Counted from the stretch's first letter, positions 14,001-29,050 are shown. The stretch is DNA of 64,000 nt from Ornithodoros turicata (GCF_037126465.1 NC_088201.1:190242031-190306030); one strand, 5' to 3'. The notes: generated by a model from the sequence alone, not told the origin. Numbers and translations are program-made.

Positions 14001-15001
14001 TGACTTCAGGAGACTTCAGGTGACTATACACGTGTTCCAGTTTCTTCAGCTGACTTGCTACAGACCTTCGTGTACTTGTACAGCCTTGTTAAATCTCGAA
14101 GTTCACTACCGGGAGTTCCTTCTGTTTTTGTTTTTATGGCAGAAAATAGTGAGCTGAACATGGTCTCATGACATCGCATGCTGTTCCCCCTTTTCAAATT
14201 TCCTAGCCATGTCACGAAGCCACTCCGAATCTGCCACAAGTAACTTAGGAGTAGCAACTCACAGTTTAGGCAGCTACAGTTGTCTTCGCTGCAGAACCTG
14301 AGCTCTGGAACTTTGTACGTGCATCACTATCCTTGGATTAATGACGTAACAGTTGCCTCTATGCTCTAACAGTGGGTTCCTTTAACTCAGGTACCATGAT
14401 CACGGATTCCCCAAATAACCTACTTTGAGAAGCACCGCTCTAAGCACATGGAACATATAATTCATTTCCCTGTCAACAAATTTAACAATGTTATTCATTT
14501 CTATCTGTGGCAGCATGGTTCCAGGATCAATTGTTTGTGCGAGACTCAGCCTTCTGTGCAGATGAGCTTCTTTGACATGACTGGTGATGTCTCAGTGGCT
14601 ACAGAGTACTTCATGTGATTTCTTGTTGCTGCAGACCCTCATCAAGTGACCTCGAGAGACTATAGACGCCTTCGTGTGAGATCAGGGGACCCCAGACATC
14701 TGCAGGAGGCTTCAGGTGACTTCAGACGTCTTCAGTTAACTTCGAGTAACTTCACGTGACTTCAGATGACTCAGATGTCTTCAAGTGACTTCAGGTGACT
14801 CCAGATGTCTTCAAGTGACTTCAGGTGACTCCTGATGTCTTCAAGTGACTTCAAAGGACTTCAAGTGACTTCAGGTGACTCCAGATGACTTCATCTGGCT
14901 CTAGACGTCTTCAGGTGACTTCGAGTGACTTCAGGTGACTCCAGATGTCTTGAAGTGACTTCAGGAGACTTCAGGTGACTATGCACGTGTTCCAGTTTCT
15001 T
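11048..15001. repeat. Four diverged satellite monomers
   Basis: Monomers starting at 11048, 12115, 13120 and 14047 (1067, 1005, 927 and 955 bp) break the higher-order pattern. The first two or three carry many small indels: an extra GCTG-type duplication near 11437-11449, an extra T run near 12151, and loss of several bases near 12258. They are either older monomers that escaped homogenisation or a patch of poor consensus sequence. Confidence 0.8.
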
Positions 15002-18000
15002 CAGCTGACTTGCTACAGACCTTCGTGTACTTGTACAGCCTTGTTAAATCTCGAAGTTCACTACCGGCAGTTCCTTCTGTTTTTGTTTTTATGGCAGAAA
15101 ATAGTGAGCCGAACATGGTCCTCATGACATCGCATGCTGTTCCCCTTTTCAAATTTCCTAGCCATATCACGAACCTACTCCGAATCTGCCACAAGTAACT
15201 TAGGAGTAGCAACTCACAGTTTAGGCAGCTACAGTTGTCTTCGCTGCAGAACCTGAGCTCTGGAACTTTGTACGTGCATCACTATCCTTGGATTAATGAC
15301 GTAACAGTTGCCTCTATGCTATAACAGTGGGTTCCTTTAACACAGGTACCATGATCACGGATTCCCCCAAATAACCTACTTTGAGAAGCACTGCTCTAAG
15401 CACATGGAACATACAATTCATTTCCCTGTCAACAAATTTAACAATGTTATTCATTTCTATCTGTGGCAGCATGGTTCCAGTATCAATTGTTTGTGCGAGA
15501 CTCAGCCTTCTGTGCAGATGAGCTTCTTTGACATGACTGGTGATGTCTCAGTGGCTACAGAGGACTTCATGTGATTTCTTGTTGCTGCACACCTCATCAA
15601 GTGACCTCGAGAGACTATAGACGCCTTCGTGTGAGATCAGGGGACTCCAGATATCTGCAGGAGGCTTCAGGTGACTCCAGCCGTCTCCAGGTGACTCCAG
15701 ATGGCTTGACATGGCCCCAGACGTTTTCAGTTAACTTCGAGTAACTTCACGTGACTTCAGATGACTCCAGATGTCTTCAAGTGACTTCAGGTGACTCCAG
15801 ATGTCTTCAAGTGACTTCAAAAGACTTCAGGTGACTCCAGATGTCTTCATGTGGCTCTAGACGTCTTCAGGTGACTTCGAGTGACTTCAGGTGACTTCGA
15901 GTGACTTCAGGTGACTCCAGATGTCTTCAAGTGACTTCAGGAGACTTCAGGTGACTATAGACGTGTACCAGTTTCTTCAGCTGACTTGCTACAGACCTTC
16001 GTGTACTTGTACAGCCTTGTTAAATCTCGAAGTTCACTACTGGGAGTTCCTTCTGCTTTTGTTTTTATGGCAGAAGATAGTGAGCCGAACATGGTCTCAT
16101 GACATCGCATGCTGTTCCCCCTTTTCAAATTTCCTAGCCATATCACGAACCCACTCCGAATCTGCCACAAGTAACTTAGGAGTAGCAACTCACAGTTTAG
16201 GCAGCTACAGTTGTCTTCGCTGCAGAACCTGAGCTCTGGAACTTTGTACGTGCATCACTATCCTTGGATTAATGACGTAACAGTTGCCTCTATGCTATAA
16301 CAGTGGGTTCCTTTAACTCAGGTACCATGATCACGGATTCCCCCAAATGACCTACTTTGAGAAGCACCGCTCTAAGCACATGGAACATATAATTCATTTC
16401 CCTGTCAACAAATTTAACGATGTTATTCATTTCTATCTGTGGCAGCATGGTTCCCGTATGGTTCCCGTATCAATTGTTTGTGCGAGACTCAGCCTTCTGT
16501 GCAGATGAGCTTCTTTGACATGACTGGTGATGTCTGAGTGGCTACAGAGGACTTCATGTGATTTCTTGTTGCTGCAGACCTCATCAAGTGACCTCGAGAG
16601 ACTATAGACGCCTTCGTGTGAGATCAGGGGACTCCAGATATCTGCAGGAGGCTTCAGGTAACTCCAGCCATCTCCAGGTGACTTCAGATGGCTTGAAGTG
16701 GCCCCAGACGTCTTCAGTTAACTTCGAGTAACTTCACGTGACTTCAGATGACTCCAGATGTCTTCAAGTGACTTCAGCTGACTCCAGATGTCTTCAAGTG
16801 ACTTCAAAAGACTTCAGGTGACTCCAGATGTCTTCATGTGGCTCTAGACGTCTTCAGGTGACTTCGAGTGACTTCAGGTGACTCCAGATGTCTTCAAGTG
16901 ACTTCAGGTGACTCCAGATGTCTTCAAGTGCCTTCAGGTGACTCCAGATGTCTTTAAGTGACTTCAGGTGACTCCAGATGTCTTCATGTGGCTCTAGACG
17001 TCTTCAGGTGACTTCGAGTGACTTCAGGTGACTCCAGATGTCTTCAAGTGACTTCAGGAGACTTCAGGTGACTATAGACGTGTTCAAGTTTCTTCAGCTG
17101 ACTTGCTACAGACCTTCGTGTACTTGTACAGCCTTGTTAAATCTCGAAGTTCACTACTGGGAGTTCCTTCTGCTTTTGTTTTTATGGCAGAAAATAGTGA
17201 GCCGAACATGGTCTCATGACATCGCATGCTGTTCCCCCTTTTCAAATTTCCTAGCCATATCACGAACCCACTCCGAATCTGCCACAAGTAACTTAGGAGT
17301 AGCAACTCGCAGTTTAGGCAGCTACAGTTGTCTTCGCTGCAGAACCTGAGCTCTGGAACTTTGTACGTGCATCATTATCCTTTCATTAGTGACGTAACAG
17401 TTGCCTCTATGCTATAACAGTGGGTTCCTTTAACTCAGGTACCATGATCACGGATTCCCCCAAATAACCTACTTTGAGAAGCACTGCTCTAAGCACATGG
17501 AACATACAATTCATTTCCCTGTCAACAAATTTAACAATGTTATTCATTTCTATCTGTGGCAGCATGGTTCCAGTATCAATTGTTTGTGCGAGACTCAGAC
17601 TTCTGTGCAGATGAGCTTCTTTGACATGACTGGTGATGTCTCAGTGGCTACAGAGGACTTCATGTGATTTCTTGTTGCTGCACACCTCATCAAGTGACCT
17701 CGAGAGACTATAGACGCCTTCGTGTGAGATCAGGGGACTCCAGATATCTGCAGGAGGCTTCAGGTGACTCCAGCCGTCTCCAGGTGACATCAGATGGCTT
17801 GACGTGGCCCCAGACGTCTTCAGTTAACTTCGAGTAACTTCACGTGACTTCAGATGACTCCAGATGTCTTCAAGTGACTTCAAAAGACTTCAGGTGACTG
17901 CAGATGTCTTCATGTGGCTCTAGACGTCTTCAGGTGACTTCGAGTGACTTCAGGTGACTCCAGATGTCTTCAAGTGACTTCAGGAGACTTCAGGTGACTA

Positions 18001-21000
18001 TACACGTGTTCCAGTTTCTTCAGCTGACTTGCTACAGACCTTCGTGTACTTGTACAGCCTTGTTAAATCTCGAAGTTCACTACCGGCAGTTCCTTCTGTT
18101 TTTGTTTTTATGGCAGAAAATAGTGAGCCGAACATGATCTCATGACATCGCATGCTGTTCCCCCTTTTCAAATTTCCTAGCCATATCACGAACCTACTCC
18201 GAATCTGCCACAAGTAACTTAGGAGTAGCAACTCACAGTTTAGGCAGCTACAGTTGTCTTCGCTGCAGAACCTGAGCTCTGGAACTTTGTACGTGCATCA
18301 TTATCCTTTCATTAGTGACGTAACAGTTGCCTCTATGCTATAACAGTGGGTTCCTTTAACTCAGGTACCATGATCACGGATTCCCCCAAATAACCTACTT
18401 TGAGAAGCACCGCTCTAAGCACATGGAACATATAATTCATTTCCCTGTCAACAAATTTAACAATGTTATTCATTTCTATCTGTGGCAGCGTGGTTCCAGT
18501 ATCAATTGTTTGTGCGAGACTCAGCCTTCTGTGCAGATGAGCTTCTTTGACATGACTGGTGATGTCTAAGTGGCTACAGAGGACTTCATGTGATTTCTTG
18601 TTGCTGCAGACCTCATCAAGTGACCTCGAGAGACTATAGACGCCTTCGTGTGAGATCAGCGGACTCCAGATATCTGCAGGAGGCTTCAGGTAACTCCAGC
18701 CGTCTCCAGGTGACTTCAGATGGCTTGACGTGGCCCCAGACGTCTTCAGTTAACTTCGAGTAACTTCACGTGACTTCAGATGACTCCAGATGTCTTCAAG
18801 TGACTCTAGACGTCTTCAGGTGACTTCGAGTGACTTCAGGTGACTCCAGATGTCTTCAAGTGACTTCAGGAGACTTCAGGTGACTATAGACGTGTTCCAG
18901 TTTCTTCAGCTGACTTGCTACAGACCTTCGTGTACTTGTACAGCCTTGTTAAATCTCGAAGTTCACTACTGGGAGTTCCTTCTGTTTTTGTTTTTATGGC
19001 AGAAGATAGTGAGCCGAACATGGTCTCATGACATCGCATGCTGTTCCCCTTTTCAAATTTCCTAGCCATATCACGAACCCACTCCGAATCTGCCACAAGT
19101 AACTTAGGAGTAGCAACTCACAGCTTAGGCAGCTACAGTTGTCTTCGCTGCAGAACCTGAGCTCTGGAACTTTGTACGTGCATCACTATCCTTGGATTAA
19201 TGACGTAACAGTTGCCTCTATGCTATAACAGTGGGTTCCTTTAACTCAGGTACCATGATCACGGATTCCCCCAAATAACCTACTTTGAGAAGCACTGCTC
19301 TAAGCACATGGAACATACAATTCATTTCCCTGTCAACAAATTTAACAATGTTATTCATTTCTATCTGTGGCAGCATGGTTCCAGTATCAATTGTTTGTGC
19401 GAGACTCAGCCTTCTGTGCAGATGAGCTTCTTTGACATGACTGGTGATGTCTCAGTGGCTACAGAGGACTTCATGTGATTTCTTGTTGCTGCACACCTCA
19501 TCAAGTGACCTCGAGAGACTATAGACGCCTTCGTGTGAGATCAGGGGACTCCAGATATCTGCAGGAGGCTTCAGGTGACTCTAGCCGTTTCCAGGTGACT
19601 TCAGATGGCTTGACGTGGCCCCAGACGTCTTCAGTTAACTTCAAGTAACTTCACGTGACTTCAGATGACTCCAGATGTCTTCAAGTGACTTCGGGTGACT
19701 CCAGATGTCTTCAAGTGACTTCAGGTGACTCCAGATGTCTTCAAGTGACTTCGGGTGACTCCAGATGTCTTCAAGTGACTTGAAAAGACTTCAAGTGACT
19801 CCAGATGTCTTCATGTAGCTCTAGACGTCTTCAGGTGACTTCGAGTGACTTCAGGTGACTCCAGATGTCTTCAAGTGACTTCAGGTGACTCAGATGTCTT
19901 CAAGTGACTTCAAAAGAATTCAGGTGACTCCAGATGTCTTCATGTGGCTCTAGACGTCTTCAGGTGACTTCGAGTGACTTCAGGTGACTCCAGATGTCTT
20001 CAAGTGACTTCAGGAGACTTCAGGTGACACTAGACGTGTACCAGTTTCTTCAGCTGACTTGCTACAGACCTTCGTGTACTTGTACAGCCTTGTTAAATCT
20101 CGAATTTCACTACCGGGAGTTCCTTCTGTTTTTGTTTTTATTGCAGAAAATAGTGAGCCGAACATGGTGTCACGACATCGCATGCTGTTCCCCCTTTTCA
20201 AATTTCCTAGCCATGTCACGAACCCACTCCGAATCTGCCACAAGTAACTTAGGAGTAGCAACTCACAGTTTAGGCAGCTACAGTTGTCTTCGCTACAGAA
20301 CCTGAGCTCTGGAACTTTGTACGTGCATCATTATCCTTTGATTAATGATGTAACAGTTGCCTCTATGCTATGACAGTGGGTTCCATTAACTCGGGTACCA
20401 TGATCACGGATTCCCCCAAATAACCTACTTTGAGAAGCACTGCTCTAAGCACATGGAACATATAATTCATTTCCCTGTCAACAAATTTAACAATGTTATT
20501 CATTTCGATCTGTGGCAGCATGGTTCGAGTATCAATTGTTTGTGCGAGACTCAGCCTTCTGTGCAGATGAGCTTCTTTGACATGACTGGTGATGTCTCAG
20601 TGGCTACAGAGTACTTCATGTGATTTCCTGTTGCAGCAGACCTCATCAAGTGACCTCGAGAGACTATAGACGCCTTCGTGTGAGATCAGGGGACTCCAGA
20701 CATCTGCAGGAGGCTTCAGGTGACTCCAGCCGTCTTCAGGTGACTTCAGATGGCTTGACGTGGCCCCAGACGTCTTCAGTTAACTTCGAGTAACTTCACG
20801 TGACTTCACATGACTCCAGATGTCTTCAAGTGACTTCGGGTGACTCCAGATGTCTTCAAGTGACTTGAAAAGACTTCAAGTGACTCCAGATGTCTTCATG
20901 TGGCTCTAGACGTCTTCAGGTGACTTCGACTGACTTCAGGTGACTCCAGATGTCTTCAAGTGACTTCAGATGACTCCAGATGTCTTCAAGCGACTTCAGG

Positions 21001-22182
21001 TGACTCCAGATGTCTTCAAGTGACTTCAGGTGACTCCGGATGTCTTCAAGTGACTTCAGGTGACTCCAGATGTCTTCAAGTGACTTCAAAAGACTTCAGG
21101 TGACTCCAGATGTCTTCATGTGGCTCTAGACGTCTTCAGGTGACTTCGAGTGACTTCAGGTGACTCCAGATGTCTTCAAGTGACTTCAGGAGACTTCAGG
21201 TGACTATAGACGTGTACCAGTTTCTTCAGCTGACTTGCTACAGACCTTCGTGTACTTGTACAGCCTTGTTAAATCTCGAAGTTCACTACCGGGAGTTCCT
21301 CCTGTTTTTGTTTTTATGGCAGAAAATAGTGAGCCGAACATGGTCTCATGACATCGCATGCTGTTCCCCCTTTTCAAATTTCCTAGCCATGTCACGAACC
21401 CACTCCGAATCTGCCACAAGTAACTTAGGAGTAGCAACTCACAGTTTAGGCAGCTACAGTTGTCTTCGCTGCAGAACCTGAGCTCTGGAACTTTGTACGT
21501 GCATCATTATCCTTTGATTAATGATGTAACAGTTGCCTCTATGCTATAACAGGGGGTTCCATTAACTCAGGTACCATGATCACGGATTCCCCCAAATAAC
21601 CTACTTTGAGAAGCATTGCTCTAAGCACATGGAACATATAATTCATTTCCCTGTCAACAAATTTAACAATGTTATTCATTTCGATCTGTGGCAGCATGGT
21701 TCCAGTATCAATTGTTTGTGCGAGACTCAGCCTTCTGTGCAGATGAGCTTCTTTGACATGACTGGTGATGTCTCAGTGGCTACAGAGTACTTAATGTGAT
21801 TTCCTGTTGCTGCAAACCTCATCAAGTGACCTCGAGAGACTATAGACGCCTTCGTGTGAGATCAGGGGACCCCAGACATCTGCAGGAGGCTTCAGGTGAC
21901 TTCAGACGTCTTCAGTTAACTTCGAGTAACTTCACGTGACTTCAGATGACTCCAGATGTCTTCAAGTGACTTCAGGTGACTCCAGATGTCTTCAAGTGAC
22001 TTCAGGTGACTCCTGATGTCTTCAAGTGACTTCAAAGGACTTCAAGTGACTTCAGGTGACTCCAGATGACTTCATCTGGCTCTAGACGTCTTCAGGTGAC
22101 TTCGAGTGACTTCAGGTGACTCCAGATGTCTTGAAGTGACTTCAGGAGACTTCAGGTGACTATGCACGTGTTCCAGTTTCTT
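15002..22182. repeat. Seven-monomer higher-order repeat, copy 3 (7181 bp)
   Basis: Monomer lengths are 976, 1117, 926, 886, 1144, 1176 and 956 bp, the same order as at 852-8032 and offset from it by 14150 bp. The first monomer holds a few one-base differences from its partner: an extra C near 14637 just upstream, a lost C near 14772, and shifted bases near 15120-15145. The remainder looks identical by eye. Confidence 0.9.
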
Positions 22183-25100
22183 CAGCTGACTTGCTACAGA
22201 CCTTCGTGTACTTGTACAGCCTTGTTAAATCTCGAAGTTCACTACCGGCAGTTCCTTCTGTTTTTGTTTTTATGGCAGAAAATAGTGAGCCGAACATGGT
22301 CTCATGACATCGCATGCTGTTCCCCCTTTTCAAATTTCCTAGCCATATCACGAACCTACTCCGAATCTGCCACAAGTAACTTAGGAGTAGCAACTCACAG
22401 TTTAGGCAGCTACAGTTGTCTTCGCTGCAGAACCTGAGCTCTGGAACTTTGTACGTGCATCACTATCCTTGGATTAATGACGTAACAGTTGCCTCTATGC
22501 TATAACAGTGGGTTCCTTTAACACAGGTACCATGATCACGGATTCCCCCAAATAACCTACTTTGAGAAGCACTGCTCTAAGCACATGGAACATACAATTC
22601 ATTTCCCTGTCAACAAATTTAACAATGTTATTCATTTCTATCTGTGGCAGCATGGTTCCAGTATCAATTGTTTGTGCGAGACTCAGCCTTCTGTGCAGAT
22701 GAGCTTCTTTGACATGACTGGTGATGTCTCAGTGGCTACAGAGGACTTCATGTGATTTCTTGTTGCTGCACACCTCATCAAGTGACCTCGAGAGACTATA
22801 GACGCCTTCGTGTGAGATCAGGGGACTCCAGATATCTGCAGGAGGCTTCAGGTGACTCCAGCCGTCTCCAGGTGACTCCAGATGGCTTGACATGGCCCCA
22901 GACGTTTTCAGTTAACTTCGAGTAACTTCACGTGACTTCAGATGACTCCAGATGTCTTCAAGTGACTTCAGGTGACTCCAGATGTCTTCAAGTGACTTCA
23001 AAAGACTTCAGGTGACTCCAGATGTCTTCATGTGGCTCTAGACGTCTTCAGGTGACTTCGAGTGACTTCAGGTGACTTCGAGTGACTTCAGGTGACTCCA
23101 GATGTCTTCAAGTGACTTCAGGAGACTTCAGGTGACTATAGACGTGTACCAGTTTCTTCAGCTGACTTGCTACAGACCTTCGTGTACTTGTACAGCCTTG
23201 TTAAATCTCGAAGTTCACTACTGGGAGTTCCTTCTGCTTTTGTTTTTATGGCAGAAGATAGTGAGCCGAACATGGTCTCATGACATCGCATGCTGTTCCC
23301 CCTTTTCAAATTTCCTAGCCATATCACGAACCCACTCCGAATCTGCCACAAGTAACTTAGGAGTAGCAACTCACAGTTTAGGCAGCTACAGTTGTCTTCG
23401 CTGCAGAACCTGAGCTCTGGAACTTTGTACGTGCATCACTATCCTTGGATTAATGACGTAACAGTTGCCTCTATGCTATAACAGTGGGTTCCTTTAACTC
23501 AGGTACCATGATCACGGATTCCCCCAAATGACCTACTTTGAGAAGCACCGCTCTAAGCACATGGAACATATAATTCATTTCCCTGTCAACAAATTTAACG
23601 ATGTTATTCATTTCTATCTGTGGCAGCATGGTTCCCGTATGGTTCCCGTATCAATTGTTTGTGCGAGACTCAGCCTTCTGTGCAGATGAGCTTCTTTGAC
23701 ATGACTGGTGATGTCTGAGTGGCTACAGAGGACTTCATGTGATTTCTTGTTGCTGCAGACCTCATCAAGTGACCTCGAGAGACTATAGACGCCTTCGTGT
23801 GAGATCAGGGGACTCCAGATATCTGCAGGAGGCTTCAGGTAACTCCAGCCATCTCCAGGTGACTTCAGATGGCTTGAAGTGGCCCCAGACGTCTTCAGTT
23901 AACTTCGAGTAACTTCACGTGACTTCAGATGACTCCAGATGTCTTCAAGTGACTTCAGCTGACTCCAGATGTCTTCAAGTGACTTCAAAAGACTTCAGGT
24001 GACTCCAGATGTCTTCATGTGGCTCTAGACGTCTTCAGGTGACTTCGAGTGACTTCAGGTGACTCCAGATGTCTTCAAGTGACTTCAGGTGACTCCAGAT
24101 GTCTTCAAGTGCCTTCAGGTGACTCCAGATGTCTTTAAGTGACTTCAGGTGACTCCAGATGTCTTCATGTGGCTCTAGACGTCTTCAGGTGACTTCGAGT
24201 GACTTCAGGTGACTCCAGATGTCTTCAAGTGACTTCAGGAGACTTCAGGTGACTATAGACGTGTTCAAGTTTCTTCAGCTGACTTGCTACAGACCTTCGT
24301 GTACTTGTACAGCCTTGTTAAATCTCGAAGTTCACTACTGGGAGTTCCTTCTGCTTTTGTTTTTATGGCAGAAAATAGTGAGCCGAACATGGTCTCATGA
24401 CATCGCATGCTGTTCCCCCTTTTCAAATTTCCTAGCCATATCACGAACCCACTCCGAATCTGCCACAAGTAACTTAGGAGTAGCAACTCGCAGTTTAGGC
24501 AGCTACAGTTGTCTTCGCTGCAGAACCTGAGCTCTGGAACTTTGTACGTGCATCATTATCCTTTCATTAGTGACGTAACAGTTGCCTCTATGCTATAACA
24601 GTGGGTTCCTTTAACTCAGGTACCATGATCACGGATTCCCCCAAATAACCTACTTTGAGAAGCACTGCTCTAAGCACATGGAACATACAATTCATTTCCC
24701 TGTCAACAAATTTAACAATGTTATTCATTTCTATCTGTGGCAGCATGGTTCCAGTATCAATTGTTTGTGCGAGACTCAGACTTCTGTGCAGATGAGCTTC
24801 TTTGACATGACTGGTGATGTCTCAGTGGCTACAGAGGACTTCATGTGATTTCTTGTTGCTGCACACCTCATCAAGTGACCTCGAGAGACTATAGACGCCT
24901 TCGTGTGAGATCAGGGGACTCCAGATATCTGCAGGAGGCTTCAGGTGACTCCAGCCGTCTCCAGGTGACATCAGATGGCTTGACGTGGCCCCAGACGTCT
25001 TCAGTTAACTTCGAGTAACTTCACGTGACTTCAGATGACTCCAGATGTCTTCAAGTGACTTCAAAAGACTTCAGGTGACTGCAGATGTCTTCATGTGGCT

Positions 25101-28100
25101 CTAGACGTCTTCAGGTGACTTCGAGTGACTTCAGGTGACTCCAGATGTCTTCAAGTGACTTCAGGAGACTTCAGGTGACTATACACGTGTTCCAGTTTCT
25201 TCAGCTGACTTGCTACAGACCTTCGTGTACTTGTACAGCCTTGTTAAATCTCGAAGTTCACTACCGGCAGTTCCTTCTGTTTTTGTTTTTATGGCAGAAA
25301 ATAGTGAGCCGAACATGATCTCATGACATCGCATGCTGTTCCCCCTTTTCAAATTTCCTAGCCATATCACGAACCTACTCCGAATCTGCCACAAGTAACT
25401 TAGGAGTAGCAACTCACAGTTTAGGCAGCTACAGTTGTCTTCGCTGCAGAACCTGAGCTCTGGAACTTTGTACGTGCATCATTATCCTTTCATTAGTGAC
25501 GTAACAGTTGCCTCTATGCTATAACAGTGGGTTCCTTTAACTCAGGTACCATGATCACGGATTCCCCCAAATAACCTACTTTGAGAAGCACCGCTCTAAG
25601 CACATGGAACATATAATTCATTTCCCTGTCAACAAATTTAACAATGTTATTCATTTCTATCTGTGGCAGCGTGGTTCCAGTATCAATTGTTTGTGCGAGA
25701 CTCAGCCTTCTGTGCAGATGAGCTTCTTTGACATGACTGGTGATGTCTAAGTGGCTACAGAGGACTTCATGTGATTTCTTGTTGCTGCAGACCTCATCAA
25801 GTGACCTCGAGAGACTATAGACGCCTTCGTGTGAGATCAGCGGACTCCAGATATCTGCAGGAGGCTTCAGGTAACTCCAGCCGTCTCCAGGTGACTTCAG
25901 ATGGCTTGACGTGGCCCCAGACGTCTTCAGTTAACTTCGAGTAACTTCACGTGACTTCAGATGACTCCAGATGTCTTCAAGTGACTCTAGACGTCTTCAG
26001 GTGACTTCGAGTGACTTCAGGTGACTCCAGATGTCTTCAAGTGACTTCAGGAGACTTCAGGTGACTATAGACGTGTTCCAGTTTCTTCAGCTGACTTGCT
26101 ACAGACCTTCGTGTACTTGTACAGCCTTGTTAAATCTCGAAGTTCACTACTGGGAGTTCCTTCTGTTTTTGTTTTTATGGCAGAAGATAGTGAGCCGAAC
26201 ATGGTCTCATGACATCGCATGCTGTTCCCCTTTTCAAATTTCCTAGCCATATCACGAACCCACTCCGAATCTGCCACAAGTAACTTAGGAGTAGCAACTC
26301 ACAGCTTAGGCAGCTACAGTTGTCTTCGCTGCAGAACCTGAGCTCTGGAACTTTGTACGTGCATCACTATCCTTGGATTAATGACGTAACAGTTGCCTCT
26401 ATGCTATAACAGTGGGTTCCTTTAACTCAGGTACCATGATCACGGATTCCCCCAAATAACCTACTTTGAGAAGCACTGCTCTAAGCACATGGAACATACA
26501 ATTCATTTCCCTGTCAACAAATTTAACAATGTTATTCATTTCTATCTGTGGCAGCATGGTTCCAGTATCAATTGTTTGTGCGAGACTCAGCCTTCTGTGC
26601 AGATGAGCTTCTTTGACATGACTGGTGATGTCTCAGTGGCTACAGAGGACTTCATGTGATTTCTTGTTGCTGCACACCTCATCAAGTGACCTCGAGAGAC
26701 TATAGACGCCTTCGTGTGAGATCAGGGGACTCCAGATATCTGCAGGAGGCTTCAGGTGACTCTAGCCGTTTCCAGGTGACTTCAGATGGCTTGACGTGGC
26801 CCCAGACGTCTTCAGTTAACTTCAAGTAACTTCACGTGACTTCAGATGACTCCAGATGTCTTCAAGTGACTTCGGGTGACTCCAGATGTCTTCAAGTGAC
26901 TTCAGGTGACTCCAGATGTCTTCAAGTGACTTCGGGTGACTCCAGATGTCTTCAAGTGACTTGAAAAGACTTCAAGTGACTCCAGATGTCTTCATGTAGC
27001 TCTAGACGTCTTCAGGTGACTTCGAGTGACTTCAGGTGACTCCAGATGTCTTCAAGTGACTTCAGGTGACTCAGATGTCTTCAAGTGACTTCAAAAGAAT
27101 TCAGGTGACTCCAGATGTCTTCATGTGGCTCTAGACGTCTTCAGGTGACTTCGAGTGACTTCAGGTGACTCCAGATGTCTTCAAGTGACTTCAGGAGACT
27201 TCAGGTGACACTAGACGTGTACCAGTTTCTTCAGCTGACTTGCTACAGACCTTCGTGTACTTGTACAGCCTTGTTAAATCTCGAATTTCACTACCGGGAG
27301 TTCCTTCTGTTTTTGTTTTTATTGCAGAAAATAGTGAGCCGAACATGGTGTCACGACATCGCATGCTGTTCCCCCTTTTCAAATTTCCTAGCCATGTCAC
27401 GAACCCACTCCGAATCTGCCACAAGTAACTTAGGAGTAGCAACTCACAGTTTAGGCAGCTACAGTTGTCTTCGCTACAGAACCTGAGCTCTGGAACTTTG
27501 TACGTGCATCATTATCCTTTGATTAATGATGTAACAGTTGCCTCTATGCTATGACAGTGGGTTCCATTAACTCGGGTACCATGATCACGGATTCCCCCAA
27601 ATAACCTACTTTGAGAAGCACTGCTCTAAGCACATGGAACATATAATTCATTTCCCTGTCAACAAATTTAACAATGTTATTCATTTCGATCTGTGGCAGC
27701 ATGGTTCGAGTATCAATTGTTTGTGCGAGACTCAGCCTTCTGTGCAGATGAGCTTCTTTGACATGACTGGTGATGTCTCAGTGGCTACAGAGTACTTCAT
27801 GTGATTTCCTGTTGCAGCAGACCTCATCAAGTGACCTCGAGAGACTATAGACGCCTTCGTGTGAGATCAGGGGACTCCAGACATCTGCAGGAGGCTTCAG
27901 GTGACTCCAGCCGTCTTCAGGTGACTTCAGATGGCTTGACGTGGCCCCAGACGTCTTCAGTTAACTTCGAGTAACTTCACGTGACTTCACATGACTCCAG
28001 ATGTCTTCAAGTGACTTCGGGTGACTCCAGATGTCTTCAAGTGACTTGAAAAGACTTCAAGTGACTCCAGATGTCTTCATGTGGCTCTAGACGTCTTCAG

Positions 28101-29050
28101 GTGACTTCGACTGACTTCAGGTGACTCCAGATGTCTTCAAGTGACTTCAGATGACTCCAGATGTCTTCAAGCGACTTCAGGTGACTCCAGATGTCTTCAA
28201 GTGACTTCAGGTGACTCCGGATGTCTTCAAGTGACTTCAGGTGACTCCAGATGTCTTCAAGTGACTTCAAAAGACTTCAGGTGACTCCAGATGTCTTCAT
28301 GTGGCTCTAGACGTCTTCAGGTGACTTCGAGTGACTTCAGGTGACTCCAGATGTCTTCAAGTGACTTCAGGAGACTTCAGGTGACTATAGACGTGTACCA
28401 GTTTCTTCAGCTGACTTGCTACAGACCTTCGTGTACTTGTACAGCCTTGTTAAATCTCGAAGTTCACTACCGGGAGTTCCTCCTGTTTTTGTTTTTATGG
28501 CAGAAAATAGTGAGCCGAACATGGTCTCATGACATCGCATGCTGTTCCCCCTTTTCAAATTTCCTAGCCATGTCACGAACCCACTCCGAATCTGCCACAA
28601 GTAACTTAGGAGTAGCAACTCACAGTTTAGGCAGCTACAGTTGTCTTCGCTGCAGAACCTGAGCTCTGGAACTTTGTACGTGCATCATTATCCTTTGATT
28701 AATGATGTAACAGTTGCCTCTATGCTATAACAGGGGGTTCCATTAACTCAGGTACCATGATCACGGATTCCCCCAAATAACCTACTTTGAGAAGCATTGC
28801 TCTAAGCACATGGAACATATAATTCATTTCCCTGTCAACAAATTTAACAATGTTATTCATTTCGATCTGTGGCAGCATGGTTCCAGTATCAATTGTTTGT
28901 GCGAGACTCAGCCTTCTGTGCAGATGAGCTTCTTTGACATGACTGGTGATGTCTCAGTGGCTACAGAGTACTTAATGTGATTTCCTGTTGCTGCAAACCT
29001 CATCAAGTGACCTCGAGAGACTATAGACGCCTTCGTGTGAGATCAGGGGA
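22183..29050. repeat. Higher-order repeat, copy 4, leaving the pattern in monomer 6
   Basis: Monomers of 976, 1117, 926, 886 and 1144 bp and most of a sixth repeat the 7-mer order directly after copy 3, so copies 3 and 4 are adjacent in tandem. The sixth monomer (from 28408) follows the pattern through its core and departs at about 29051. There GGGACTCCAGACATC replaces GGGACCCCAGACATC and a different minisatellite follows, giving 1086 bp instead of 956. The break therefore sits at the core/minisatellite boundary, as expected for unequal exchange within the 10-bp repeats. Confidence 0.85.
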
